Origin: Flectonema sp. DT1601
Lineage: Eukaryota > Euglenozoa > Diplonemea > Diplonemida > Diplonemidae
Assembly: GCA_964019425.1 (NCBI GenBank)
Contig: OZ025781.1
Span: forward strand, 1,308,501 to 1,372,500
Reading direction: 5' to 3'
Length of the DNA stretch: 64,000 nt
The translations under genes and the position numbers were made by a program. Shown in pieces: positions 34,573 to 44,985 of this stretch (position 1 is the first letter of the stretch; every line of letters begins with the position of its first letter). The notes beneath the pieces were generated by a model. The model searched no databases, had not been told where the DNA came from, and worked only from the letters and a program-made list of their open reading frames with translations.

Positions 34573-36127
34573 ATGTCTGCAACTGACGGAAAGGACCATT
34601 TGTCCATCGTGATCTGCGGTCACGTTGACAGTGGAAAGTCGACCACCACTGGACGTCTTCTCTTCGAGTTGGGTGGAATCCCAGAGCGTGAGATGGAGAA
34701 GTTGAAGGCCGAGGCTGAGCGTCTTGGAAAGCAGTCGTTCGCCTTCGCGTTCTACATGGACCGTCAGAAGGAGGAGCGTGAGAGAGGTGTGACCATCGCC
34801 TGTACCACCAAGGAGTTCTTCACAGACAAGTGGCACTACACCGTCATCGACGCCCCGGGACACAGAGATTTCATCAAGAACATGATCACTGGAGCCTCCC
34901 AGGCCGATGTTGCTCTTCTGATGGTTCCAGCTGACGGTAACTTCGTCAGTGCCATCGCCCGTGGAAACCACAAGGCCGGAGAGATCCAGGGACAGACCCG
35001 TCAGCACGCTCGTCTTATTAACTTGTTGGGAGTAAAGCAGTTGATCGTCGGAATCAACAAGATGGACTGTGATGTCGCCAAGTACAAGGAGGAGAGATTC
35101 ACTGAGATCAAGGAAGAGATGAAGAGTATGCTTATCAAGACTGGATGGAAGAAGGATTTCGTTGAGAAGTCTGTTCCAGTCATCCCAATCTCAGGATGGA
35201 TCGGAGACAACTTGTTGAAGAAGTCTGAGAAGATGGACTGGTGGAAGGGACAGGAAGTCCTCATCGGAGCTGATGAGAAGCTTCACATTAACACCCTCAG
35301 AGATGCCTTGAACGACATGGTTCGTATGCCTGAGCGTAAGAACGACGCCCCAATGAGAATGCCTGTCTCAGGAGTCTACAAGGTATGGTAATCTTTTGAA
35401 TTGTTTAACAGGGGTTAGCTGTCCCCTTTTACACCGTGGGAACCTTTTCTTTGGTTATCTTTGCGTCACATTTTCTGTGAGCTCTGCTGCTGCTCATTCA
35501 AACAAACACCAAAAACAGATTAAGGGAGTTGGTGATGTCATCACTGGACGTGTTGAGCAGGGAATTGTCAAGCCTGGTGAGGAAGTTCTCTTCCTTCCAA
35601 CCCACACTGCCGCCAACGCGTGCACTGGAAAGGTTTTCACTTGTGAAATGCACCACAAGCGAACTGACGAGGCCAAGGCCGGAGACAACGTTGGTCTTAA
35701 CGTCAAGGGACTTAACAAGGACAACATGCCTCGTACCGGAGACGTGATGGTGTACAAGAAGGACGGATCCTTGAAGGAGGCCGGAACCTTCACTGCCCAG
35801 GTTCAGATCCTTGACCACCCTGGTGAGTTGAAGGTTGGATACACTCCAGTATGCTTCGTGCGTACCGGAAGATCCGCCGTAAGAATGACTCAGTTGGTAT
35901 GGAAGATGGGTAAAGAGACCGGAGGAAAGAAGGCTGAGGAACCCCACTGTCTGAAGGCTAACGAGATGGCTGAGGTCGTCTTCACCCCACAACAGCCACT
36001 TGTTGTGGACTCCTTCAAGAACTGCGAGGGTCTTTCCCGTGTCGCTATCATGGAAGGTAACGGTGTTGTCATGCTTGGAAAGGTTACCAAGACCACTGAG
36101 AAGGTTGCCGCCACCAAGAAGAAGTAA
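34573..36127 (+). CDS. EEF1A: Translation elongation factor EF-1alpha (divergent type)
   Basis: GTPase that delivers aminoacyl-tRNA to the ribosome. Two exons: 34573-35382 and 35519-36127, joined in phase 0 as SGVYK|IKGVGDV, giving 472 residues. The 136 bp intron is GTATGG...AAAACAG. G motifs: GHVDSGKS (16-23), DAPGH (93-97), NKMD (162-165). Domains II and III follow (GRVEQG, GKVFTCEMHH, FKNCEGLSR). The segment GDNLLKKSEKMDWWKG and the QGQTRQHARLINLLGVKQ stretch mark the divergent EF-1alpha type I associate with diatoms, dinoflagellates and a few other protists, rather than the animal/fungal form. The lysine-rich end (VAATKKK) is usual. Synonymous choice is C-rich, as expected of a highly expressed gene. 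Confidence 0.97.
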
Positions 36128-36664
36128 GATTACTACTACTACTACCGAAAATCAGTGTTTTCCTTCTTTAGCTTTTTCAAAGGCAGTTAAAGATCTAGCG
36201 GACTTTTGACTGATCAATAACTCACCTTTATTTATTTTCTTTTCTTCCTTGCCGTTCACTATTTCTTTTTTTCTGTTTCGAATTTCCACTGATTTTATTT
36301 TATTTTCTTCCACAATTTCAGCCTTTTTTCTTCACAAAAGTAGTGATAAAAAAAAGAAAAAAAAAGTTTCGCACTCTGTGGTATATTTGTCTTTTGCTTC
36401 CAGCGTTCATCATCAACGAAGAAAAAAAAAAAAAAAAAAAGGGGGGGGGTGGAGAAAAATAACAATACGAGAATCCACGTTTCTTTTATTTTTGTTTGAA
36501 GTCATCCTTGTGGAGCTCTATCATGAAATATTTTCTTCTTTCTCAGGTGCACAATGTTGCTGCTGTGAAAAAAAAAAAAAAAAAAAAAAACAAACAACAA
36601 CGCAATCATTTTTTCATTATATATTACCCATTTCATTTATAGAATCCATTCATGGCTGTACGGC
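36128..36664 (+). other. Intergenic, A/T-run rich
   Basis: Contains A and T homopolymers and a G9 run near 36440. A frame of 165 codons here is low-complexity Lys/Ser/Phe and is not called. Acceptor-like CTCAG (36546) and TTTATAG (36642) precede the channel gene. Confidence 0.5.
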
Positions 36665-38781
36665 ATGTATAAACTTACATGTAGGGAAACTTCCACCGTT
36701 CCAGATGCAACTTCTGCTGATGGAGCAAAGACACTCCGTGACTTAGTTAACAAGCATATGTGTAGATTAAGGGTAGTCGACTCTGTAGGGGGAACTGAAA
36801 CAATCAAAAACCATAAAAATACCAAAGAAGAGAGACATTGCAAAGCAATTCATCTGATGAAAATTGCGTATCACATCGGGTTAATGTGTACTATGTTTAT
36901 AATAGTTGATGCTTTTGTGATTGTGTACAGACTGACTTATGGTAATCCATTCTCTGACACTCTAACAGTAGTCATGGATGTTGTATTCGATTGCATCTAC
37001 ATACTTAGAGTAGTTATTAATTGTAGTACTCCCTACCTAGAGCACGGATTGTTAGTTAATAAGCGAGAACACATAATCCGAAGATACACCAATTCAAATA
37101 TATTTATTTTCGATGCCCTAGTTGGTCTCCCAACAAGTAGTATTGCTTGGTTATTCTTAGGTGGGTCTCGTTTTCATACCATGTGTCGAATTAATAAATT
37201 AGTAGCAGCACCAATTTACTGGTCTAGGTTGTGTAGCAGTCATGGTGTTGGTGGGTTTAGAAAAATGACTATTCCAACTTTATTAATACTGCATACTTTC
37301 ACATGTATGTGGGAAGTTCTTACGGTAGAGTCTAGCACAGGGACACCTTCTTTAACCTTAACACACGAGTCACACGGGATAGCCCACAGATATATACGTG
37401 GTATGGAATGGAGTATAAAACACATGTCTGGTTACGGTAGCACTGGACATTTTCCTGAAACCGACGCTCTAACAATGTTTATGTTAGCTACAGCAGCAGT
37501 TGGAGCTTTGCTGTATGCAACTTTTTTAGCTTTGTTTACCGCAACTATTATTGATAATGCTCGGAGGGATCCAAAGTCAAGACTCATTAAGAAACTTGAT
37601 GAGGTTGCTGATGCTCTTCTGCAGGCTCAAGTTCCAAAATATTTTAGAGATGAAGTTCGTCAGTATTATGTTTATATGTATAAGATGGCAGGAACTGTTG
37701 GAATGAGTGATATTCTCGATGACTTACCTGATTCCTTACTACGGAGAGTACATCAAGAGATTGGTAAGGCTACTCTCGCAAGGCTTCCAATGTTTACAGA
37801 TGTACACCAACCAGGTCTAATTGAGAGACTTTCTGATACTCTAGTTCCACGTGTTCTTCTTCCGAATCTTACTCTCATCCAAGAAGGTGATCCTGGAGAA
37901 GAATGTATTTTTATAGTATCCGGCTACATCAGAGAGACTAGAAATTCAAATAAATTGCGTTTACTCGGTCCAGGTGACCGTTACGGAGATAAAGCCCTCC
38001 TCATGCCGGGCTTAGTGACTGAAAGCTCACTAACTTGTACTACTCTTTGTACTGTTTTTGTGCTTCACTCAAATGATTTTAAGGAGTGTCTGTATGTTTT
38101 TATTTTTAGAAAATGAGTGAAAGCTCTAATTCAAACATAAACAACACAACCAGTACACACTATCCTGAACTATTGCAAACAATAACATCTCGGAGGAAGA
38201 GTGCTGCGTGGATGTTGTACCACTATCAGACTCCAGTTTCTAGAAAAAAGGAAAGCTTGTGTGTCAGCGTGTCGAGTAGTAGTCCGAAATCATCGCGTCA
38301 AAAATCACCAATCAGATTGGGACCGAGGTCTCCAGTAAAAATAATAAAATCTCGGATAGTACGAGAAGATGTTAATGAAATGAATAACAGTAGTTGTGGA
38401 TCATCATACGCTACTAGGAGAACAAGTCTGTTGTCAATATCCACTTCATCAAGTGACGATAGTGAAATAAAAAGGAGAAACTCCGCAGTAGTATCAGCCT
38501 TAAATGATTCAGGTAACTCGTCTATGGGATCGTTTTTATTTCAACAGGGGGAGTTTACGACTTCAGAAAGAAAAACTTCTCCCAGATTACGACACAGTTC
38601 TATCAAAAGACCCGGCAGTCCTTCACATCGAAGATCTAAATCGTGTAACGAACGACCAAACACAGATATGATCGACAATGGGACAGGTTACGATTCGACT
38701 TCTACGGAAAGTGAAGCATTTCCTTCTGAAGTATTATTACCGGGAATCATACGAGTTGATAGTGGTGATGGTATTACATAG
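36665..38781 (+). CDS. Cyclic-nucleotide-gated-type ion channel
   Basis: Six-helix channel of the CNG/HCN/KCNH superfamily in a membrane. Two exons, 36665-38091 and 38154-38781, joined as DFKECL|THYPELLQ, the usual end of a CNB domain; 684 residues. Without the 62 bp intron (GTATGT...AACCAG) the channel would stop inside the domain. S1 is near 65-90, S2 102-120, S3 145-165, S5 200-222, pore SGYGSTG near 255-261 (GYG suggests K+ preference), S6 268-295, then C-linker, CNB domain about 380-490, and a Ser/Arg-rich tail. S4 has few basic residues. The phosphate cassette reads YGDKALL then ESSLT, lacking the usual Arg, so nucleotide binding is doubtful. The start could lie in a missed upstream exon. 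Confidence 0.88.
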
Positions 38782-39166
38782 AACCCTCTGTTGAGATAAT
38801 ATATCTCAGAAACTATACTTTTGTAGGTCTTGTTCTTTATCAGCGACCTGTCGTATTGTCTTGTTTGAAATTCTTCAAATAATAATTAACTTTTCTTCTC
38901 CCTGACTAATGATACTCTCTGTATGGTACTTCTGTGCTGTGTGGAAGGATGTCGTTGATACTTCTTATGCGGTTTTCGTTTAAAACATTTATCATTTTTT
39001 TTCCCTTTTCCTATTCTTATTTTAAGTTTGATTTCTTAACCAAACTTTAGATCTTCGCAACGAAACACCAAAACTTCTGTTGTTCTCTCTCTGTGTTGTT
39101 TGTTATTAAGTTAGAGTCCTCTGCTGTACTTTCTGAGATGCCCTTTTGACTCTCACGGCACTTACT

Positions 39167-39238
39167 GGGTTCAGGGGGAGTACATTCGCAAGGCTGAACC
39201 TTAAAGGATTTGACGGAATGACACCACCAGGCGTGGAG
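39167..39238 (+). pseudogene. 18S rRNA fragment (universal core segment)
   Basis: 72 bases closely match a universal segment of small-subunit rRNA: GGGGGAGTA, TCGCAAGGCTGAA, CTTAAAGGA, TTGACGGAA, CACCACCAGG and GTGGAG occur in the right order and spacing, with about ten differences from the eukaryotic sequence I remember. CTCACGGCACTTACT just upstream may extend it with a deletion. Sequence beyond GTGGAG does not match. It is an isolated insert between protein genes, in the same orientation. Confidence 0.85.
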
Positions 39239-39722
39239 TATTCGATCGGGTTCAGGGCTACGTTGTTTTTATAACAAATTCTCATATTCGAACACGTTAC
39301 TTGTTACGTATCGGTTTGTTGTGATGTTTTCCTTTTTTTTTCTCTCTCTTCCTTTTTGAAACTTTTACACAAACCGTATTAAGAATTTTAGCGAATCAAT
39401 CAGATTGCCCTTCGTGCTGTTATTTCGCGATTCCTTCTCGTTCTTTTGCTTTCTTATTTTATTTATTTATTTTTTCCTCTGTTATCCTTTTTGTTTTGTT
39501 CTGATATTGTTATCAAGATTCCTGAATGGTTATACTACCGTGTGCCTTTGGAACATACAACCGCTCAATACTAATACTTAGTACCTGTTAGTTTCTTTCT
39601 GATTAGTTTAATTTATTTTTTTCATCCCTCATGTGTTAGCGATCTAATACAGTTGGTGTTTGTATTTTATAAATTTCAAACGTTTGATTCCCCCCCTTAT
39701 TATTTTTTTCCAGAGTTTTTGC

Positions 39723-39743
39723 AAAAAAAAAAAAAAAAAAAAA
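39723..39743 (+). promoter_or_regulatory. Poly(A) leader directly before the TPPP start
   Basis: An unbroken run of 21 A reaches the ATG. It lies downstream of the acceptor-like TTTCCAG (39713), so it would be in the mature 5' leader. A similar run precedes the ABCD gene. Confidence 0.6.
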
Positions 39744-40307
39744 ATGTCCAACCCAGAACTTAAAAACATTTTCGAGTCATTCTGCGCTTTTGGAGCAGGC
39801 AACAATGTGTGTATTTTCTGTTGTGTTTTTTTTCCAGGAGGATTTCTCGCATACTAATTATAATTAATAAAAACAAAAAACAAAAAAACAAAAATAAAAA
39901 AAAAACAGGCCAAGCCGGAGATGGACAATGCGAAATTTAATAAATTTTGTAAAGACACCAAAGTAATTGATCGTAAGTTTACCTCAACAGACGCTGACTT
40001 AATATTCTCATCAACAAAGGGTAAAGGAGAGCGTAAGATTAGCTACAGTGTCTTTGCTGGTGCAGCTTTAGATGCCGTGGCCAAGAGAAAGGGAGTTTCA
40101 AAGGATACACTTCTTAGTCAGATCGTTTCAACCAGAGGGCCAACGAGCAGTGGTACCCACGCAGAGAATGTTGCTCTTCACGATGATAAGTCTGCTTACA
40201 CTGGTGTGTACAGCAAGGGAGGACCAACAAACACTGATTTAGGAACTTCCGACCTCAGTAATATTACTAACCGAGCCCCAGCTGACGTCCGTGGTGTTCA
40301 GAGGTAA
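39744..40307 (+). CDS. p25-alpha / TPPP family protein
   Basis: Microtubule-binding p25-alpha protein, generally tied to flagella and tubulin polymerisation. Exons 39744-39806 and 39909-40307 join in phase 0 as AFGAGNN|AKPEMDNAKF; 153 residues. The 102 bp intron is GTGTGT...AAAACAG. The core (FxAFG, then KFNKFCKDTKVIDRKFTSTD, KISYSVFAGAALDAVA) and the C-terminal DKSAYTGVYSKGGPTNTD and RAPADVRGVQR are both diagnostic. It is a short form without a DCX domain, so not an apicortin. The stop follows directly after GVQR, as is usual for the family. Confidence 0.95.
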
Positions 40308-40920
40308 GTTCATTTACGTTGTACCTGTTTTATTTTAAAAAAAAATTTTTATATAGAAGTGAATCTCTCATTTTTTTTTTTTTTTTTTTTTTTTTTCTTC
40401 CCCGAATTTCATTGTGCGGAATGAAGGCTCTAACTAAACACGAAAAAGTTTGGTAAAAAGAGGGTCCAGGCTGCATATAATCCTTTTTTTTGCATACTTT
40501 TAGTTTTATTTTCTTCTTGTTTATTTGTTGTATAATTATCACAGTGTCTGATCCTAACGACAGTACTGGTGAAAATGAAATATTCTTGAAAAAAAAAATA
40601 AAAATAAAAAGTGTCGTGAATTCTGAAATTTTCGATGTAATGAGTTGTAAGAATATATATTTTTTAATAAATAGTTTGGAAACATGCGGTGACATAAAGT
40701 AGTTGTTTAGCTGAGTCTCAAGCTTCCATTTCATGAATTATTGTGTCATGATATCTTATAATGGATTTTCTCAAAGGTTTGAATGAAAGTTAACGCCTTT
40801 TGTCATTGTGATAACAATTTGAAAAAAAAAAAAAAAAATAATAATAACCCATTCCACACCCTTTCTTTAGAAAATTACCGTAAACTTTCTTTTACTTTCC
40901 CACACGACGCTTTGATGCGG

Positions 40921-40956
<36 letters not shown>

Positions 40957-41399
40957 AACAATATACTAGTAACGGAGTAACACAAGTTCTTATTTGAGCG
41001 TGTTCTTACTGAATACACGATTTCCTAGCCAAAAGGTTATTTCTTTTTTTTTTTTAAGTTCTCTCTTGTTTTTTTTTCTTCCCTGAAGAAGTGACACAGG
41101 CTATAATGTCCAAATTATTTTTTTTTATTTTATTTTTTTTTTAGTATTACAGTTCTAGTGGAACGGAAAGGAAAAAAAAAAAAAAAAAAAAAAAAAGGAA
41201 AAAGAAAAAAATTGTGAAAAAAAAGAAAAGTGCAAAATATAACAACAGAAGCGTAGAGTTTACTGTGCCTTCTTCCCCTTAAAAGAATTTATAAGTTACT
41301 TAGCATCGAATATGTTTTTTTCTTTCTTTCAGGTGTGAGAAAGCAAAAAAAGAGTAATGGCTGTATTTTAGTACATCACACAACCAGTGAGGGATTATT
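40308..41399 (+). other. Intergenic, long A and T runs
   Basis: About 1.1 kb with A runs of 15-30 bases (40920-40952, 41171-41196) and T runs. Small Lys/Asn- or Phe-rich frames here are composition artefacts. Acceptor-like CTTTCAG at 41332 precedes the next gene. Confidence 0.55.
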
Positions 41400-43925
41400 A
41401 TGGTCAAGAATTATCAGATAGTTGTCGTTCTCCCTTCTGAGCGAGAGAAGAAATGTTCAAAAACGAATGATAATAATAAACCACATCAGGGATATGTCGT
41501 AAGTCATTCTAGTGTTAGTCAACAAGAGGAAGATAATTTAGTAAATGAATATTTACGTAAACACAAGGTAAATCCACAACCGATTCTCCCTTGGGACTGT
41601 CATTCTGCGACACCAGGAGGTAGTATAATTCTAACAAAAGAAAAAAAAGTGAAGAAAAAAATTCAAAAAACTACCCGACCAGCTGACATACCCTTCAGAG
41701 TTCAAGGCGGTGGTTGCAGCGTCTCCGTATCTCCGTTTTTTCCGACTTTTAATGAACGAAAAGCATTCGAGCAATGTCAACAAGACAAAAACTCACTCAG
41801 AGTACCAAAAGCACCACCTCTGATCAACGGTGCTGCTTTGGTACGACTTTGGAGAGAACAGAAGGATTCTCAAATACGAAATAAAATCGTATCAGAGATG
41901 AAGAGGAGAGGGGACAAGAAAGAAATTATGATGAAAGCATCAATGAAGGAACAATGGGAGAAGATGCTACTGCGTAAAGCCAGAGCTTCAGTAGTTCAAG
42001 AAAAGAGACAAAAGGCGAGAGAGAAACACAAAGAACTAACTAAAGAACATATGATTAGATTGAAGACTCTTCATCTTGCATTTGAGGATAAGCATTCTGC
42101 TGCTGGTCTCCTTCGGGAGGATCGCCCAAGGGCTGAGGTACGCAAACGTGTTGCTCAGTGGCTTTCACTTATCCCGGTTTTGTTATTTCTTAGAAAACTT
42201 CTCGACGCCAAGTCAGAAATGAAAGCAACTCGAGTGATGTTGAAGTTGTTAGTTCCGCTTATTTACCGAAACCGAGCTCGCCGTAGTATGAATAAAAAGA
42301 AAGAAATGTTACTCAAACTTCACAAGAGTACCGTCAGTCCTCTAACTCCACTCGATTTCAAAAGGAATGCGATCTTCAGATTATGGCCAGATAATCTTCT
42401 TGAAGAATTACTTCAAAAAGTAACCCTCAGAGCCTATCTATGTAATGAACATGTTACTTTTGAGGGAGATCCGATACCTTGGGCTGGTGTTGTTGCATCA
42501 GGTAAGCTATCATTATCAATTATGTTACCTCCTTCAGGGTACAACACTCACAGTGCTAAGAGTAGGAAAGTCGACCACGGATATATATTCTCACATCGTG
42601 AGGAAGCTGACTGGCTCGGTTGGACTGCTCTCTGCTGTCCAGGAGTTACTTGGGAATTCTCAGCTCAGTGCAAAACTGATTCTCTTCTTTGGATAATTCT
42701 GAAGAAGGATTTTGATGCTCTGATTCCAAGACTACCGAAGGCAGCACAAGAAGGTTACTTTTCATTAGTTACAAGTAGTGCTCTTAGTACTACTGTTGTG
42801 CCTCTGACTGCATCAGACTTACAAAATAGCGCTCCCATGTTCAGGGACGTATCTGCTTGGACAGAACAAGACCTTCAGGAAGTAGTTTCTCATATGAAGC
42901 CGAGCGTACTATTTGATTGTGACGTTGATGGTCTTGTTAGAGAAGGTGACTTTGGACAAGACTTTCACTTCATAAGTCAAGGAGCAGTCCTGATTCACAG
43001 AGCAAAGTATAAACATTCCTTTATGTACCCAACTCAACAGTCAGGTGCTTCAACTCCTTTGAGAAGGAAGTCAAGAGCTGCGTCAATCGCAACAATTAAA
43101 TTATCACCCGAAATGTTTGGATTGGATACTTCTCAAGTGTGTGTGGATGTGTTACAACCAGGTGCTTCTTTTGGTGAATATTCATTTCTGTGGCCCGAAC
43201 CACGAATGGCTACCTGCATTCCAATTGGAGTTGTGAAGGTTTGGGTACTCACTAGGAGTGATTTCCAAGAACTTTTATTAAAATTTCCCGACAGATCTGC
43301 TCCTATGAGAGAAGCCACTTCTATTCATCGACAACATAGACTTCTATCTTTAACAAAAAAAGGTTTTGGAATATCTCATCCTTGGCTTAGCTGTCTAAGC
43401 GACAGAGACTGCTCATCGTTACTTCGAATAGCAGAACCCGTTACACTCTGCCCGGGAGAGGAAGTAGTGCTGAAGTCGAGTCATGTTGATTATGTGTTTT
43501 TAATCCTCTCGGGTTCTGTAGAGGATGAGTCAGCTCACCATTCCTATAAAATAGATTCTGATAAGGTTTACTTTGGTCTTAATGAAGCTCTTGTTGATGG
43601 ATATCGTTGGCCTCGTACTCTCCGTTCTCTTGGTCGGACTGAACTGTGGGCATTCCCTGCACAGATCCTTTGTAATCTTTTATGGTCTCGTCTGTCTGAT
43701 GAATCCTTTGAAGAAATTCGGAGAGAATCGTATCTTGAAATTGGACAACCTTTTGCTCCACTTCATCCAGGTTCTAGAATTCACAAGGCTGACATGCCAC
43801 CACCTCTTCCTGTTAGACAGCTACTCTCTCACCTCAAGACTAATCAATCAAAAGCTCTTTTCTCGACGATACATAAATCCGGCAGAGCTCGGAGATCGAT
43901 ACTTGCATTTACCTTGGAAGAGTAA
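41400..43925 (+). CDS. Protein with three cyclic-nucleotide-binding-like domains
   Basis: 841 codons, single exon, no membrane segments expected; a stretch near 258-265 is hydrophobic but short. Residues 1-130 are disordered and basic; 135-330 form a charged helical region (REQKDSQIRNK, KARASVVQEKRQKAREKHK). Three CNB-type folds follow: near 345-450, 520-640 and 675-770. The second keeps the phosphate cassette FGEYSFL then PRMATC (about 591-606), matching FGE...RxA of cAMP-binding domains, so it probably binds a cyclic nucleotide. The first and third are degenerate. The layout recalls trypanosome CARP1-like proteins; that likeness is from memory. No kinase or channel is attached. It may be a cAMP effector working with the nearby channel. 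Confidence 0.8.
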   Translation: MVKNYQIVVVLPSEREKKCSKTNDNNKPHQGYVVSHSSVSQQEEDNLVNEYLRKHKVNPQPILPWDCHSATPGGSIILTKEKKVKKKIQKTTRPADIPFRVQGGGCSVSVSPFFPTFNERKAFEQCQQDKNSLRVPKAPPLINGAALVRLWREQKDSQIRNKIVSEMKRRGDKKEIMMKASMKEQWEKMLLRKARASVVQEKRQKAREKHKELTKEHMIRLKTLHLAFEDKHSAAGLLREDRPRAEVRKRVAQWLSLIPVLLFLRKLLDAKSEMKATRVMLKLLVPLIYRNRARRSMNKKKEMLLKLHKSTVSPLTPLDFKRNAIFRLWPDNLLEELLQKVTLRAYLCNEHVTFEGDPIPWAGVVASGKLSLSIMLPPSGYNTHSAKSRKVDHGYIFSHREEADWLGWTALCCPGVTWEFSAQCKTDSLLWIILKKDFDALIPRLPKAAQEGYFSLVTSSALSTTVVPLTASDLQNSAPMFRDVSAWTEQDLQEVVSHMKPSVLFDCDVDGLVREGDFGQDFHFISQGAVLIHRAKYKHSFMYPTQQSGASTPLRRKSRAASIATIKLSPEMFGLDTSQVCVDVLQPGASFGEYSFLWPEPRMATCIPIGVVKVWVLTRSDFQELLLKFPDRSAPMREATSIHRQHRLLSLTKKGFGISHPWLSCLSDRDCSSLLRIAEPVTLCPGEEVVLKSSHVDYVFLILSGSVEDESAHHSYKIDSDKVYFGLNEALVDGYRWPRTLRSLGRTELWAFPAQILCNLLWSRLSDESFEEIRRESYLEIGQPFAPLHPGSRIHKADMPPPLPVRQLLSHLKTNQSKALFSTIHKSGRARRSILAFTLEE

Positions 43926-44337
43926 TAAGTCTTTTCATTTAATAGAAGTTAGCGATTCGTGTGCGGTGACTTCTTTCCAGGAGTCTCATTCCCACAGAGT
44001 TACACCAGTAAGGAAGCCTTTGGATGTTTATTTTAGTTACTGTTGTGTTGGTATGTCGATGTGGTGTTTGTTTTTTATCGCATTCTTCCCCCCCCCATAT
44101 GATCATATGATGGTGTGGATGAAAATGAACTACTCACTCTTTGTAAGAATCGTATTATTAGATTGTTGTTGTAGTGGTTATTTTAATTAATTACCCCCCT
44201 TCAGATTATCTACCTGAGACCTTCCCCCTTTTCGTATTTTTACACGCGTCTCTTGTGTACCAAGCAACTCTTCTCTCTTTACACCTCGACACCACCTCAT
44301 CTCTTAATTAAAAACAACTAAACTTATAAATATAATA
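43926..44337 (+). other. Intergenic spacer
   Basis: About 410 bases, pyrimidine-rich. A 205-codon frame overlapping the end of the previous gene is its shadow. CCTTCAG at about 44205 is the nearest strong acceptor-like site before the next ATG. Confidence 0.5.
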
Positions 44338-44985
44338 ATGTCATCTACTGCGACTTCTTCCATGACTCTTCAGGTTCCTATGCCGGAGTTGGTTCCTTAC
44401 TCAGCTACACCATCGCCAATGAGAGTGTCGAGTCAAACACCTCCACCAGCGCTGCTCTCACCATCTCCATCTCCGAAGTGCGATGTATGTTGAAATTTTT
44501 GTTGTTTTTTTTTCTTAAAAAAAAATAAAAAAAATAAAAAAAAACAGTTTCGCCGAACCCCTGGAAAGTCGATGCAGGGAGTTGAAGAAGATCTCACGGG
44601 TATTGTCTCAATCGCACTTTCTGTATTAAATTCCATAGCTCAGGGTAGCCCTGATGTGAATAAGAAAACACTTCCACTTCCACCACTTCTCAGCCCTGAA
44701 CAAGAACAGGGAGAACGACTTCAATTGCTTTCAAGTGTTATAAAGGCGTCAATGGATTTACCAGAATTGATTGCTGCAGTTGATGATGATGTGTCAGCTT
44801 CTGAGATTGATTTTGATGCGGATTTGCTTGCGCTTCCTGATCTTCTATCTCTCTCTCCGCAACCGATTCCAACGCCAGAATTAATTCCTCTTACTCCAGA
44901 AGATCGGGCGAGTAGACGTTCCTACTACAACAACTCACCGTGGACAGCGAAGACCCTAGCCAACGTGTTTAATATGCTTGGATAG
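44338..44985 (+). CDS. Pro/Ser-rich protein of unknown function
   Basis: Exons 44338-44484 and 44548-44985 join in phase 0 as SPSPKCD|FRRTPGKSM; 194 residues. The 63 bp intron runs GTATGT...AAAACAG and is almost all T then A. Residues 1-48 are low-complexity Ser/Thr/Pro. Residues 58-80 form a likely helix (EEDLTGIVSIALSVLNSIAQ), followed by an acidic, Leu/Pro-rich region. The C-terminus (YYNNSPWTAKTLANVFNMLG) is hydrophobic and might be a binding peptide. No domain is recognised. The join restores an ATG and a continuous frame, so a real gene is likely. Confidence 0.7.

Larger units (their letters stand above)
38782..39743 (+). other. Intergenic region with an 18S rRNA fragment
   Basis: About 960 bases, T-rich, without a gene. 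It holds the rRNA-like stretch listed separately, and an acceptor-like TTTCCAG at 39713 before TPPP. Confidence 0.55.

Noticed and set aside
34525-35007. 160-codon minus-strand frame over EF-1alpha
   Set aside because: It is an antisense shadow caused by the codon bias of EF-1alpha.
36249-36746. 165-codon frame before the channel gene
   Set aside because: It is Phe/Ser/Lys-rich and spans homopolymers, overlapping the channel start in another frame.
38092-38109. An 18 bp mini-intron in the channel gene
   Set aside because: Removing it leads straight to a stop. The 62 bp version restores the CNB domain end and the frame.
43573-44190. 205-codon frame over the end of the three-CNB gene
   Set aside because: Two thirds is an out-of-frame shadow of the real gene; the rest has no domain.
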